A DNA stretch of 64,000 nucleotides. Source: Paraburkholderia caffeinitolerans (GTDB lineage: Bacteria; Pseudomonadota; Gammaproteobacteria; Burkholderiales; Burkholderiaceae). The DNA is taken from the NCBI RefSeq assembly GCF_902859945.1, contig NZ_CADIKL010000002.1:62001-126000 (forward strand), in the 5' to 3' direction. The position numbers were made by a program, and so were the translations under genes. This document shows, piece after piece, positions 44,783 to 52,808 of this stretch. Below the pieces are notes generated by a model. That model was not told where the DNA came from. It saw nothing but the letters and a program-made list of their open reading frames with translations, and did no database searches. Position 1 is the stretch's first letter. Each line of letters begins with the position of its first letter.

Positions 44783-45570
44783 GGCATGAAGTCTCCGCCG
44801 TTCGCGTCGAGCGCTGCGCCCGTGATGGCCTTCGCGTAATCGGAAACGAGGAAGAGCGCGGCCTTCGCACAGTCGTCGTCATTCGGAATCGCGCCGAGCG
44901 CGATGTTCGCCGCAATCGGCGCAACGATCTGCTCCTCGGGCACGCCGTGTTCGGCCGCCGCATGGCGCACGTAGCCCTGCACTGGCGCGCCCCACATCCA
45001 GCCCATGTGGATCGTGTTCGCGCGGATGCCGTGCGGGCCCAATTCCTTCGCGAGGTATTTCACCGCCACGGCAAGCGCGCCCTTCGACACCGCGTAGCCC
45101 GCCTCGCCCACGAACGGCTTGCGCACGGCCTGGGTGTTGATCATCACGATCGCGCCGCTGCGCTGTGCCTTCATGCGCGCTACCACCTCCTGCGTGATCG
45201 TCATCGTGCCCACCAGGTTGGTGTCGAACACCGCGCGCCAGCCGTCGAGATCCGCGCCCTCCACGGGCTCCGGAAAGTTGCCGTGCACGAAGGCGCTATT
45301 CACGAGTGCATCGATGCGGCCGAAGCGCGCCACCGTGGCCTCCGCGAGCTTGCTGCATTGCGCGCGATCCGTAATGTCCGTCACGCATTTGAAGACTTCA
45401 CAGTCCACATTGAGCTCGCGAATGCGCGCTTCCGCGTCCTCGAGTTTCGATGCCGTGCGCGCGGCGAGCACCACCGCGCGCGCGCCTTCGCGCGCTGCTT
45501 CGACTGCGAGCTTCACGCCGAGCCCCGGCCCGATGCCGGACACGATCACCACCTTGTTGTTCAGAAGCAT
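44779..45570 (-). CDS. Short-chain dehydrogenase/reductase of the sulfotransferase operon
   Basis: A 263-residue SDR. Cofactor motif VSGIGPGLG, strand end VNSAFV, and catalytic YAVSK are present; the Ser position falls in MINTQAV where Asn-Thr replaces the usual Ser, which is odd. It should oxidise or reduce a hydroxyl/keto group with NAD(P). It starts one base after the SnoaL-like stop and overlaps the DHH gene by ATGA; the open frame to 45666 was trimmed. Confidence 0.87.
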   Translation of the reverse strand: MLLNNKVVIVSGIGPGLGVKLAVEAAREGARAVVLAARTASKLEDAEARIRELNVDCEVFKCVTDITDRAQCSKLAEATVARFGRIDALVNSAFVHGNFPEPVEGADLDGWRAVFDTNLVGTMTITQEVVARMKAQRSGAIVMINTQAVRKPFVGEAGYAVSKGALAVAVKYLAKELGPHGIRANTIHMGWMWGAPVQGYVRHAAAEHGVPEEQIVAPIAANIALGAIPNDDDCAKAALFLVSDYAKAITGAALDANGGDFMP

Positions 45571-45571
45571 C

Positions 45572-46012
45572 TCAAAGTCCCCCCTCATAGTTGTACGAGT
45601 AACCGAATTCCTGTTCGCGATGGCGGATGCGCCAGCCTTCGGGCGTGCGCACGAGCGCGTCCGCATACCAGATGCCGAAGAACATCACGCGTTCGCTGCC
45701 ATCGGGCGCGCGCCACACCATTGGGTTGTGGCACATCGTGCGGGCGCGCGCCGTCTCGCCTTCGATTTCGATGCGGATATTGCCCATCATGTGCTGGCTG
45801 CGTGGAAACTGCGGCAGCGCCTTCGCGAGAAACTGCTGGGCTTCGCGCAGTGTGCAGAGCGGTCCGCCTGTAGCGCGATAATCGATTACGGCGTCTTCGG
45901 TGAAGAGGCGATCGAGCGCGGCGAAATCGCGCCCGTCGATCGCCGTGCCGTAATCGATCAGCAGGTCGCTGATATCCGCGCGATCGAGCAGATACTGGAG
46001 ATCACGCGCCAT
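45572..46012 (-). CDS. SnoaL-like/NTF2-fold protein (SDR-operon member)
   Basis: A 146-residue NTF2-like protein of the SnoaL_4 type: YLLDRADISDLLIDYGTAIDGRDFAALDRLFTEDAVIDY, later HMMGNIRIEIEGETARARTMCHNPMVW and FFGIWYADALVRTPEGWRIRHREQ. Such proteins are cyclases, isomerases, dehydratases or hydroxylating-enzyme partners acting on ring compounds. It overlaps the sulfotransferase stop by 11 bases. The substrate is unknown. Confidence 0.85.
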   Translation of the reverse strand: MARDLQYLLDRADISDLLIDYGTAIDGRDFAALDRLFTEDAVIDYRATGGPLCTLREAQQFLAKALPQFPRSQHMMGNIRIEIEGETARARTMCHNPMVWRAPDGSERVMFFGIWYADALVRTPEGWRIRHREQEFGYSYNYEGGL

Positions 46013-47210
46013 GGGTAGCCCCGATATGACGCTCGCGATAGCGCGCGAAATCGCGCTGCAACTGCTCGACGCTCAGGCCGAACTGTTCGAGCGTGTAGTC
46101 GTGCGGCGCACGCTTCTCGCGCCCGTTCCGCGCGAGCCACGCCTGCATGCCGGCGCGCACGTGATCGGGGAACGTCATACCCGCGAACGCATACACCCGC
46201 TCGACGACGCCGAGCGGATCGGCCACGGTGTCCTCGAAGCGCACATCGAGAAAGCGCTCCGCCGGCAGGCTCGCACGAACGTCCATCGCGTGATGCACGG
46301 CGCGCTGCATCTGCGCGCTCCATTGCCGCCCGACTTCGCGCGCGTCGGGCTCGTCGGCGTAGAGCTTCCAGAGCGTATGCGCCATGCTCGCCATCGACGG
46401 GATGGTTGCTGTCGGGTCACGATGCGTCAACACCACCTTCGCACGCGGGAACACCTTGAACAACACTTCGAGCGCGTGCAGATGCTGCGGCGTCTTGAGC
46501 ACCCAGCGCAGCGCGCCCGGTTCGCCGCGCTGCGCTTTCTGCCATTGCAGGAACTGCAGCATTTTCTTCAGATACGCGTACACCTCGGTATGGTCCTGCT
46601 GCGCGAGCCACGCGGTATAGCGCGGCACATTCGCATACGAGTCCATCGCGCACAGGAACGAATGCTCCATCAGCATGAACTCTTCATCAGGCTGCATGGC
46701 GTCCAGTGGATGGATCGCGAGAATCTGCGGAATATAGCGGATCATCTGCTCCACTTCCGCGCTTGCGAGCGCGATGCGTCGTGCGCTTTCGCCAGCCCCT
46801 TCGCCAGGCAGCGGCGCGGGGTAGCGTGTTTCCCACCACGCCGCCGAATGAAAGCGCGCATCGGTGGCGAGCACGCGCTGTAGCAGCGTCGTGCCGGTGC
46901 GCGGCAGGCCCACGACCACGACGGGATCGTCGATGGGCTGCGCGAGAATCTCGGGATGGCGCTGGCAATAATCCTCGATCACGAGCCGGTTGACGAGCTG
47001 CGCGAGCACTTTTTCGTGCATCATCGCTTCGCCTTGCGGCGAGAGGTTCGCCTGATCGGCGAGCGCGTCGAACAACACCTCAAGTGCCTCGCGATAGCTT
47101 CCCTCGCCAAAGTTAGTCAGCCCTCCTGAGCGCTCGATGGCGGCTTCCATGAGGTGACGGACGAGGTGCTGCGCGTCCCGGCGCGGCGCGATGGGGGCGG
47201 CGGCGTTCAT
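46002..47210 (-). CDS. PAPS-dependent sulfotransferase
   Basis: A 402-residue sulfotransferase-3/Stf-like enzyme. The 5'-phosphosulfate-binding loop is VVVGLPRTGTTLLQRVL (about residues 98-113) and the 3'-phosphate motif is RAKVVLTHRDPTATIPSMASM (about 265-285). It should transfer sulfate from PAPS to a hydroxyl of a small molecule and release PAP. Start at 47210 follows AAGGAGA and overlaps the DUF1214 stop by ATGA. A PAPS-making operon with the same promoter motif lies 11 kb away. Confidence 0.88.
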   Translation of the reverse strand: MNAAAPIAPRRDAQHLVRHLMEAAIERSGGLTNFGEGSYREALEVLFDALADQANLSPQGEAMMHEKVLAQLVNRLVIEDYCQRHPEILAQPIDDPVVVVGLPRTGTTLLQRVLATDARFHSAAWWETRYPAPLPGEGAGESARRIALASAEVEQMIRYIPQILAIHPLDAMQPDEEFMLMEHSFLCAMDSYANVPRYTAWLAQQDHTEVYAYLKKMLQFLQWQKAQRGEPGALRWVLKTPQHLHALEVLFKVFPRAKVVLTHRDPTATIPSMASMAHTLWKLYADEPDAREVGRQWSAQMQRAVHHAMDVRASLPAERFLDVRFEDTVADPLGVVERVYAFAGMTFPDHVRAGMQAWLARNGREKRAPHDYTLEQFGLSVEQLQRDFARYRERHIGATHGA

Positions 47211-48325
47211 ACGGTCTCCTTGAGCGTTTCGAGCTTGACCACGCGCGTAACCGGATGCACGGGCGTTTGCGCGCCCACCCAGCGCAGGCACAAGGTGCCC
47301 TCGCGATGGCCTGCGGTTTCCAGCCAGTTCGGCACGCCCGGGTCGCGCGCGCTCAGCACCAGCGTGACGCCGCCGTCCTCACGCAGTCGCGCCGAATGCT
47401 TGTTCAGGCAGATGCGGTGATAGCGATAGTCGAGCGACTCCATCCAGTAGTTATTCACCTGGACGTTCCAGAAGTCGCACTCGGGCACGCGCTCTACGTC
47501 GATCACGAGCGCCTCGTCGTCTGCAAGCGACCAGTACGTGTGGTAGTAGAAGATGTTCGGGTCGCCGCCGGCGGCCTGGCACACGGCCTGATCGGCGGGC
47601 GGCAGTGCGTTCGCGTGCGCCTGATAGCCCTGCGCCCAGTCGGCGAAGATGCGCGAGGTCTGCTCGACGAACGCCGCAGCGCGTTGGAGACCGTTATGCA
47701 AACGCACCGGGTCGAGCGGCGCGGGCTGGCTCGATGAACCTATGCGCTCGATCTTCAGTTGCGCAGGCTTCTCGGCCTTGCGGTCGAGGAAGGTCTGGCG
47801 CACGACCAGCGCGTTGGTGGCCGGATCCATCGGCAGCCAATTGCCGCCTCGGCCTTCAGGCCGCTTGGTGCTCAGGATGATTTCGAAGCTGCCATCGGCT
47901 TCGACCTGCATATGGTCCGCGTCGATAAAGCCCGTCTGCAGCATCTTGCCATCGGTTTCGTAGCCGCCCTTCTGCGTGCCGAGGCTCAGATACGCAACCG
48001 TGCCGCGATGACCGCTCACGCGGTATTCGTGCGCACCATTCAGGCGCGCGTACTGATAGAGATTGTCGGGATTATCGGCGCCGATCTTGGCCGTCTCGTG
48101 CGAGGGCGAGAAAAAGCCCGGAAAATCCGCGTCCGCGAACTCCACGTGCATTTCGAGCGCGATGCGCAAAAGCCGGCTCAGATAGCGGAACCCTTCGGCG
48201 CGCGTGAACGCATCTTGCGGCGCCTCGGGCCGCAGGATCTGTTCGCCGCTGCGCCGCAGCGTTTCGCAAAAGGCGGCCCATGTCTCGCCCGATAGCAACT
48301 GTGCTTCGCCGGTTGGCGTCGTCAT
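47207..48325 (-). CDS. DUF1214-domain protein, first gene of the sulfotransferase operon
   Basis: A 372-residue protein without signal peptide. The C-terminal ~110 residues (FYYHTYWSLADDEALVIDVERVPECDFWNVQVNNYWMESLDYRYHR...VTLVLSARDPGVPNWLETAGHREGTLCLRW) are the DUF1214 domain, here with its typical WxxQ/N and DPGxxNWL motifs. Function of the family is not established. Start at 48325 follows GGAGGAGAC. It sits closest to the shared dyad and is divergent from a LuxR-type regulator. Confidence 0.85.
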   Translation of the reverse strand: MTTPTGEAQLLSGETWAAFCETLRRSGEQILRPEAPQDAFTRAEGFRYLSRLLRIALEMHVEFADADFPGFFSPSHETAKIGADNPDNLYQYARLNGAHEYRVSGHRGTVAYLSLGTQKGGYETDGKMLQTGFIDADHMQVEADGSFEIILSTKRPEGRGGNWLPMDPATNALVVRQTFLDRKAEKPAQLKIERIGSSSQPAPLDPVRLHNGLQRAAAFVEQTSRIFADWAQGYQAHANALPPADQAVCQAAGGDPNIFYYHTYWSLADDEALVIDVERVPECDFWNVQVNNYWMESLDYRYHRICLNKHSARLREDGGVTLVLSARDPGVPNWLETAGHREGTLCLRWVGAQTPVHPVTRVVKLETLKETV

Positions 48326-48355
48326 GCTTTGTCTCCTCCGTTGTGCCGTGGGGAG

Positions 48356-48401
48356 ACGATACCGACACCGAAGCGCTGCGTTCTTCGTCCATGTGGACTA
48401 A
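48356..48401 (-). promoter_or_regulatory. Shared dyad TTAGTCC-N4-GGAC with -10 box, DUF1214/sulfotransferase operon (site A)
   Basis: On the minus strand TTAGTCC-ACAT-GGACGAAGAA (48381-48401) is followed, 26 nt after GGAC, by TATCGT (48356-48361), a -10-like hexamer. The dyad centre is thus near -43, where class II activators bind. The predicted leader is about 25 bases to the ATG at 48325. The same arrangement recurs at sites B and C. Confidence 0.7.
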
Positions 48402-48688
48402 GGGCGCGCTGTGTATCAAACGTGCCTGCGTTGCTCCAGGAAGTGCTGCTTGCAAGGCTGGAGCGATGGGCCGGGAACCGGCCTTCGGGGTGCGGATTGC
48501 GACAGGCAGTTAGTTGCATTCGATGGGTTGTCTACCGCATTGCCCGTGCGTCAAGACCAGGGTTTGCCTGCCCGCCCCGCCTACCTCAAAAGGACGATGC
48601 GGGCCGCGCACGCGCGCCTATCATCGTCACGGACGGCTACTCGAGCCAAAGGTCTAAACCCGCGCGCAACGCCACGGAGGCAAACAAC
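48402..48688. other. Long leader region of the LuxR-type regulator
   Basis: Between site A and the GTG of the regulator I see no gene, repeat or clear promoter. The open frame that crosses it lacks a ribosome site and reads as non-coding. It is probably the 5' leader or promoter of the regulator gene. Confidence 0.4.
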
Positions 48689-49879
48689 GTGTCGACGGAA
48701 ATAGCAGCCGACTGCGAAGGCATTGCGCCCGCCAGCTTCGAGGCGGCCGGTCTCGCGCCGCGCGACGTGAGCGCATTGCTGGCGCTCGTCTACCGTGGGC
48801 CGGTGGAAGCGACCCCTTGGGCGGGCCTGCTCGAATACATGCGCCAGCGGCTCGATGCGAGCTTCGTGACGCTCGTGCTGCGCAATCCGGCATCGGGGCA
48901 TCCCGGCCTGATCGTCAATGCGTCGGTTCATGGCCCGCTGCTGCCTGGCGAACCTTCCTATAGTGAGCATTACTACTCAATCTGCCCATTCACCACCGTG
49001 CCGCCGGGCCAGGCAGTAACGGCTGACGAACTGTTCGGCGCGCAGGCATGGTGCGAACACGAGTTCTATCTGCAATACCTGAAGCCGCTCGACCTGCGCT
49101 ATATCCTCGTGGCCAACATCCGCACGCACGACGCCGTGGATTGCGCCTTTTTCGTGAGCCGTCGCCACGACGCACGCGACTACGATGCGGCCGACAAAGC
49201 GCTGGTGGCCGTGCTGCTGCCGCATCTGCAACGCGCGGTCGACCTGCATTCGACACTCGACGTGCTCGAATCCGAGCGCACGCTGTACGCCGGCACGATG
49301 GACCGCATGCTGGTGGGCACCGTGATTCTGGACGAGCATGGCAAGTGCATGAAGAGCAATGGCGCGGCCAACCGCCTGTTCGCCGCCGCAGACAGCATCA
49401 CGCTCGTGAACGACACGCTGCGCGCGCGCTGCCCGGTGGAGGACCGCCGCCTGCAGAAGGCAACCCAAGCGGCGATCCAACACCACCTGATGGCCGCGAC
49501 CACGTGCATCGAGGCCACCACGCTGTCGCGAGCCTCCGGCGAAATCCCGCTCAGCGTGCTGCTGCGGCCGATTCCGCTGAACTACCGCACCGATGAACGC
49601 GCGCGCCGGCCGGCCGTGGCCGTTTTCATCCGCGACCCGGCTTCTTCGCCGCAGCATTCGCGCGCGATGCTGCGCTCGCTTTATCGGCTCACGCCGACTG
49701 AAACCGAACTGGCGCTATTGCTCGTGGATGGGCTGACGCTGGACGAAGCGGCTGAAACGCTGGGAATCGCCAAGAATACCGCGCGTGCGCATTTGCGCGG
49801 CATCTTCGGAAAGACCGGCGCGACGCGCCAGGCCGTGCTCGTGAAAACGCTGCTCAACAGCGTTGTGTCGATGGTGTGA
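48689..49879 (+). CDS. LuxR-family regulator divergent to the sulfotransferase operon
   Basis: A 396-residue regulator. The N-terminal ~200 residues have a GAF/autoinducer-like look, a short PAS-like stretch (MDRMLVGTVILDEHGKCMKSNGAANRLFAA) follows, and the C-terminal HTH reads LTPTETELALLLVDGLTLDEAAETLGIAKNTARAHLRGIFGKTGATRQAVLV. No phosphoreceiver Asp domain is present. Start is GTG at 48689, eight bases after GGAGG; the long frame to 48329 was trimmed. It is the prime candidate to bind the three TTAGTCC-N4-GGAC sites. Confidence 0.85.
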   Translation: MSTEIAADCEGIAPASFEAAGLAPRDVSALLALVYRGPVEATPWAGLLEYMRQRLDASFVTLVLRNPASGHPGLIVNASVHGPLLPGEPSYSEHYYSICPFTTVPPGQAVTADELFGAQAWCEHEFYLQYLKPLDLRYILVANIRTHDAVDCAFFVSRRHDARDYDAADKALVAVLLPHLQRAVDLHSTLDVLESERTLYAGTMDRMLVGTVILDEHGKCMKSNGAANRLFAAADSITLVNDTLRARCPVEDRRLQKATQAAIQHHLMAATTCIEATTLSRASGEIPLSVLLRPIPLNYRTDERARRPAVAVFIRDPASSPQHSRAMLRSLYRLTPTETELALLLVDGLTLDEAAETLGIAKNTARAHLRGIFGKTGATRQAVLVKTLLNSVVSMV

Positions 49880-49890
49880 GTGATTAGCGA

Positions 49891-49918
49891 CAACGCGAAG
49901 AATGAATTCTTCGCGTTG
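49891..49918. terminator. Perfect 13-bp hairpin after the LuxR-type gene
   Basis: CAACGCGAAGAAT pairs with ATTCTTCGCGTTG around a 2-nt centre. No T tract follows on either strand, so it may stabilise RNA ends or act as a weak two-way terminator between the convergent LuxR and GntR genes. Confidence 0.6.
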
Positions 49919-50014
49919 CGTTAGCCATCATTCAAAAAAGCCGATCAGGAAAGGAAAGCTTGACGGCATAGCCGGTGTTGCCCGGAGATTCTGGGGGCCG
50001 CCCTAGAGGAGGAC

Positions 50015-50824
50015 TCAAGCGCCGGAAGACTCGGCCCTCTGCCGCGCTCTCGCCGCCTTTGCAGCGCTCGCGGGCTTCGAAGGCTTTGCCGCCTTTGCCC
50101 CCACCGAATCCATGGAAACCGCGCTGCCGGCGTCTGCGCTAAGCAGCACCCCCGCCGACACGATATAAGCCGCAGCGCTTTCAATATCGCCGCGCAACGC
50201 CATACAGGCTGCGTCGCTGTCGCCCCTGCGCAGGGCGTCGAGCAGCTCGTCGTGATGCTTGACGGCAACGCGTTCGCCCACACGCTTCGAGCCCGAGCGC
50301 AGGTCGTGATTGAGAATCGGTCCGATGCGCAGCCACAGCGTCTCGATCATCTGCAGCAGCATGGGCATCTGCGCCGCTTCGTAGATGGCAAAGTGAAACG
50401 CCTGGTTCATCGCAATGACCTTGGCGCCGTCGGGCTTCGCTTTTTCCATTTCAGCCGCAAAGCGCTCGTGCAAAGCCTGCAAGCGCACCAGTTGGTCTTT
50501 CTCGATGCGCTCGGTCGCCTGTGCCGTGGCCAGTCCCTCCACGTTCACGCGGATCCGGGTGATCTCGCCGAACTGGCTGATGCTCATGGTGGGCACGCGT
50601 AACGCCCGGTTGGGCGTGAGCTCGAGCGCCTGCTCGGCCACCAGCCGGTGCACCGCCTCGCGCACCGGCATCACGCTCACGCCAAGCGCCGCCGCGATAT
50701 TGCGCAGGGAGATCTGCTCGCCCGGCATCATCTGCCCGGAGATCAGGAGTTCGCGCAATTGCGCGTAGACATCGCGGCTGAGCGTCTGGCGCGTCAGCGG
50801 GGTCACGAGTTCGTTCAGAGCCAT
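50015..50824 (-). CDS. GntR-family (FadR/FCD) transcriptional regulator
   Basis: A 269-residue GntR protein: N-terminal winged helix (QTLSRDVYAQLRELLISGQMMPGEQISLRNIAAALGVSVMPVREAVHRLV), then an all-helical FCD effector domain (about 80-215, with FHFAIYEAAQMPMLLQMIETLWLRI and HHDELLDALRRGD). The last 40 residues are Ala/Lys-rich. It is divergent from the SDR-BKACE-MFS genes and should repress them until an acid ligand binds. The minus-strand promoter has an extended -10 (TGCTATGAT) ending six bases before ATG 50824, so the mRNA may be leaderless. Confidence 0.88.
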   Translation of the reverse strand: MALNELVTPLTRQTLSRDVYAQLRELLISGQMMPGEQISLRNIAAALGVSVMPVREAVHRLVAEQALELTPNRALRVPTMSISQFGEITRIRVNVEGLATAQATERIEKDQLVRLQALHERFAAEMEKAKPDGAKVIAMNQAFHFAIYEAAQMPMLLQMIETLWLRIGPILNHDLRSGSKRVGERVAVKHHDELLDALRRGDSDAACMALRGDIESAAAYIVSAGVLLSADAGSAVSMDSVGAKAAKPSKPASAAKAARARQRAESSGA

Positions 50825-50863
50825 GGACCCATCATAGCACATAGGGTATCCCCGATATGAGAT

Positions 50864-50875
50864 CTGTGATCACAG
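50864..50875. promoter_or_regulatory. Palindrome CTGTGATCACAG (candidate GntR operator)
   Basis: A perfect 12-bp palindrome in the 96-bp region between the divergent GntR and SDR genes. It is the best candidate site for the GntR protein; TTATAG just after it may be the -10 of the SDR operon. Confidence 0.55.
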
Positions 50876-50920
50876 TTATAGGATTCGCTCTAACTGCAAT
50901 CCACTCACGGAGAAAACGAC

Positions 50921-51703
50921 ATGTGGAAGGATGAATCGCTGCTCGGCAAACGCGTGCTCATTACGGCCGGCGCGGACGGCATCGGGCTCGAGATCACGCG
51001 AGCCTTCGTGGAAGCGGGCGCTCGCGTGGCCGTCTGCGATGTCGCGGGGCAAAGCCTGGAGCGCATTGCGGCCGAGTTGCCCGACGTGCTCGCCATCAAG
51101 GCCGACGTCTCGAACGAAAGCGACGTCGCGGCGCTCTTTGAGCGCGTGGATGCAGCGCTGGGCGGTCTCGACGTGCTCGTCAACAACGCGGGCGTGGCCG
51201 GGCCGACCGGCGGCGTCGAAACGCTGACGCTCGCCGACTGGGAGCGCACGCTCGCCGTCAATATCACCGGCCAGTTCCTCTGCACGCGGGCCGCGGTGCC
51301 GCGCTTGCGCAAGGGGCATGCGCCGGCAATCGTGAATCTTTCGTCGGCAGCGGGCCATCTGGGCATGCCCGGGCGCTCTGTCTACTCAGCGTCGAAGTGG
51401 GCCGTGGTGGGCTTCACGAAGTCGCTGGCGCTCGAACTCGGACCGCAAGGCATCCGTGTGAATACGGTGCTGCCGGGCGCCGTCGACGGCCCGCGCATCC
51501 GCGCCGTGATCGCGGCCAAGGCGGCTTCGCTTGGCAAGCCGCTCGATGAGGTGACCCGCAGCTACACCTCGCAGGCCGCGTTGGGCCGCATGGTGACGAT
51601 GCGCGACATCGCCTGCATGGTGCGCTTTGCCTGCAGCGATCAAGCCGCAAACGTACATGGCCAGGAACTCGTCGTCGACGGCCTCACGCAAGCGCTCAGC
51701 TAA
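50921..51703 (+). CDS. SDR oxidoreductase preceding the BKACE gene
   Basis: A 260-residue SDR: cofactor loop ITAGADGIGLEITRAF (Ala in place of the first Gly of TGxxxGIG), NNAG, catalytic Ser in NLSSAAGH and YSASK. Likely oxidises a beta-hydroxy acid to the beta-keto acid used by the next enzyme. First gene of the GntR-controlled unit; 75 bases separate it from the BKACE gene. Confidence 0.87.
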   Translation: MWKDESLLGKRVLITAGADGIGLEITRAFVEAGARVAVCDVAGQSLERIAAELPDVLAIKADVSNESDVAALFERVDAALGGLDVLVNNAGVAGPTGGVETLTLADWERTLAVNITGQFLCTRAAVPRLRKGHAPAIVNLSSAAGHLGMPGRSVYSASKWAVVGFTKSLALELGPQGIRVNTVLPGAVDGPRIRAVIAAKAASLGKPLDEVTRSYTSQAALGRMVTMRDIACMVRFACSDQAANVHGQELVVDGLTQALS

Positions 51704-51778
51704 GCCTTCGCCCGCTATCGAACCGGGCGCTCAAGCGCCCTGCCCCACTCAGGAAATCAGGAAAAACAAGGAGATTCC

Positions 51779-52711
51779 ATGGCCAAGCGAGCCAAAGCCA
51801 TCATCACCTGCGCGCCCACCGGCGCGATTCATACGCCGAGCATGTCGCCGCATCTGCCCGTCACCGCCGACGAGATCGCGACGGCCGCCATCGACGCCGC
51901 CCGTGCCGGCGCGGCGGTTCTGCACCTGCATGCGCGCGACCCGCGCGACGGGCGCCCCTCTCAGGACCCGGAACTGTTTCGCCCATTCCTCGCGAAGATC
52001 AGCGCCGCCACCGATGCCGTGATCAACATCACCACGGGTGGCAGCCCGCATATGAGCGTCGAGGAGCGCATGCTCCCGGCCACCACCTTCAAGCCCGAAC
52101 TGGCTTCGCTCAATATGGGCTCGATGAACTTCGGCCTGTTCCCGATGCTGGAGCGTTTCAAGACTTTCGAGCACGACTGGGAACGCGAGCATCTGGAAAA
52201 CAGCCGCAACCTGATCTTCAAGAACACCTATCAGGACATCGAGAATATCCTGCGCATCGGCTCGGCGAACGGCACCCGCTTCGAGTTCGAGTGCTACGAC
52301 ATCAGCCATCTGTACAATCTGAAGCACTTCGTCGACCGCGGTCTCGTGACAGGCCCCGTGTTCGTGCAAACGGTGTTCGGTATTCTCGGCGGCATCGGCC
52401 CGGACCCCGAGGATCTGATGCATATGCACCGAACCGCGCAACGCCTGTTCGGCGAGCGCTTCCGCTGGTCGGTCCTCGGCACCGGACGCAACCAGATTCC
52501 GCTCGCCACCATTGGCGCGGCGATGGGCGCGAACGTGCGAGTGGGTCTCGAGGATTCGCTGTGGATCGGGCCGGGCCAACTGGCCGCGTCGAGCGCGGAA
52601 CAGGTCTTGCGCATTCGCGCCGTGCTCGATGCGCTCAACATCGACGTGGCAACGCCTGCAGAAGCGCGCGACATCCTGGAATTGAAGGGCGCGGCGGACA
52701 CGGCGTTCTGA
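51779..52711 (+). CDS. Beta-keto acid cleavage enzyme (BKACE, DUF849/Kce family)
   Basis: A 310-residue TIM-barrel enzyme. The metal ligands HLH lie at 49-51 (LHLHARDPRDG), TTGGSPHMSVEER and the C-terminal VGLEDSLWIGPG, with its conserved Glu, complete the zinc site. The family condenses a beta-keto acid with acetyl-CoA to give acetoacetate and a new CoA thioester. Start at 51779 follows AAGGAGA. The preceding SDR could supply the keto acid and the following MFS protein could import the substrate. The side-chain specificity cannot be told from sequence alone. Confidence 0.9.
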   Translation: MAKRAKAIITCAPTGAIHTPSMSPHLPVTADEIATAAIDAARAGAAVLHLHARDPRDGRPSQDPELFRPFLAKISAATDAVINITTGGSPHMSVEERMLPATTFKPELASLNMGSMNFGLFPMLERFKTFEHDWEREHLENSRNLIFKNTYQDIENILRIGSANGTRFEFECYDISHLYNLKHFVDRGLVTGPVFVQTVFGILGGIGPDPEDLMHMHRTAQRLFGERFRWSVLGTGRNQIPLATIGAAMGANVRVGLEDSLWIGPGQLAASSAEQVLRIRAVLDALNIDVATPAEARDILELKGAADTAF

Positions 52712-52763
52712 ACCCGCTGCGCCGCGTGGCCCTCATTGCCCCTTTTAACTGACCACCAGGGTC

Positions 52764-52792
52764 GCCAGGCCGGCGCGAACCGCCGGCCTGGC
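52764..52792. other. Stable hairpin between the BKACE and MFS genes
   Basis: GCCAGGCCGGCG and CGCCGGCCTGGC form a perfect 12-bp stem with a CGAAC loop. There is no T tract, and the MFS ribosome site GGAG follows immediately. It probably sets relative expression or mRNA stability within the operon rather than ending it. Confidence 0.5.
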
Positions 52793-52808
52793 CTGGAGAC
52801 ATCCACTC

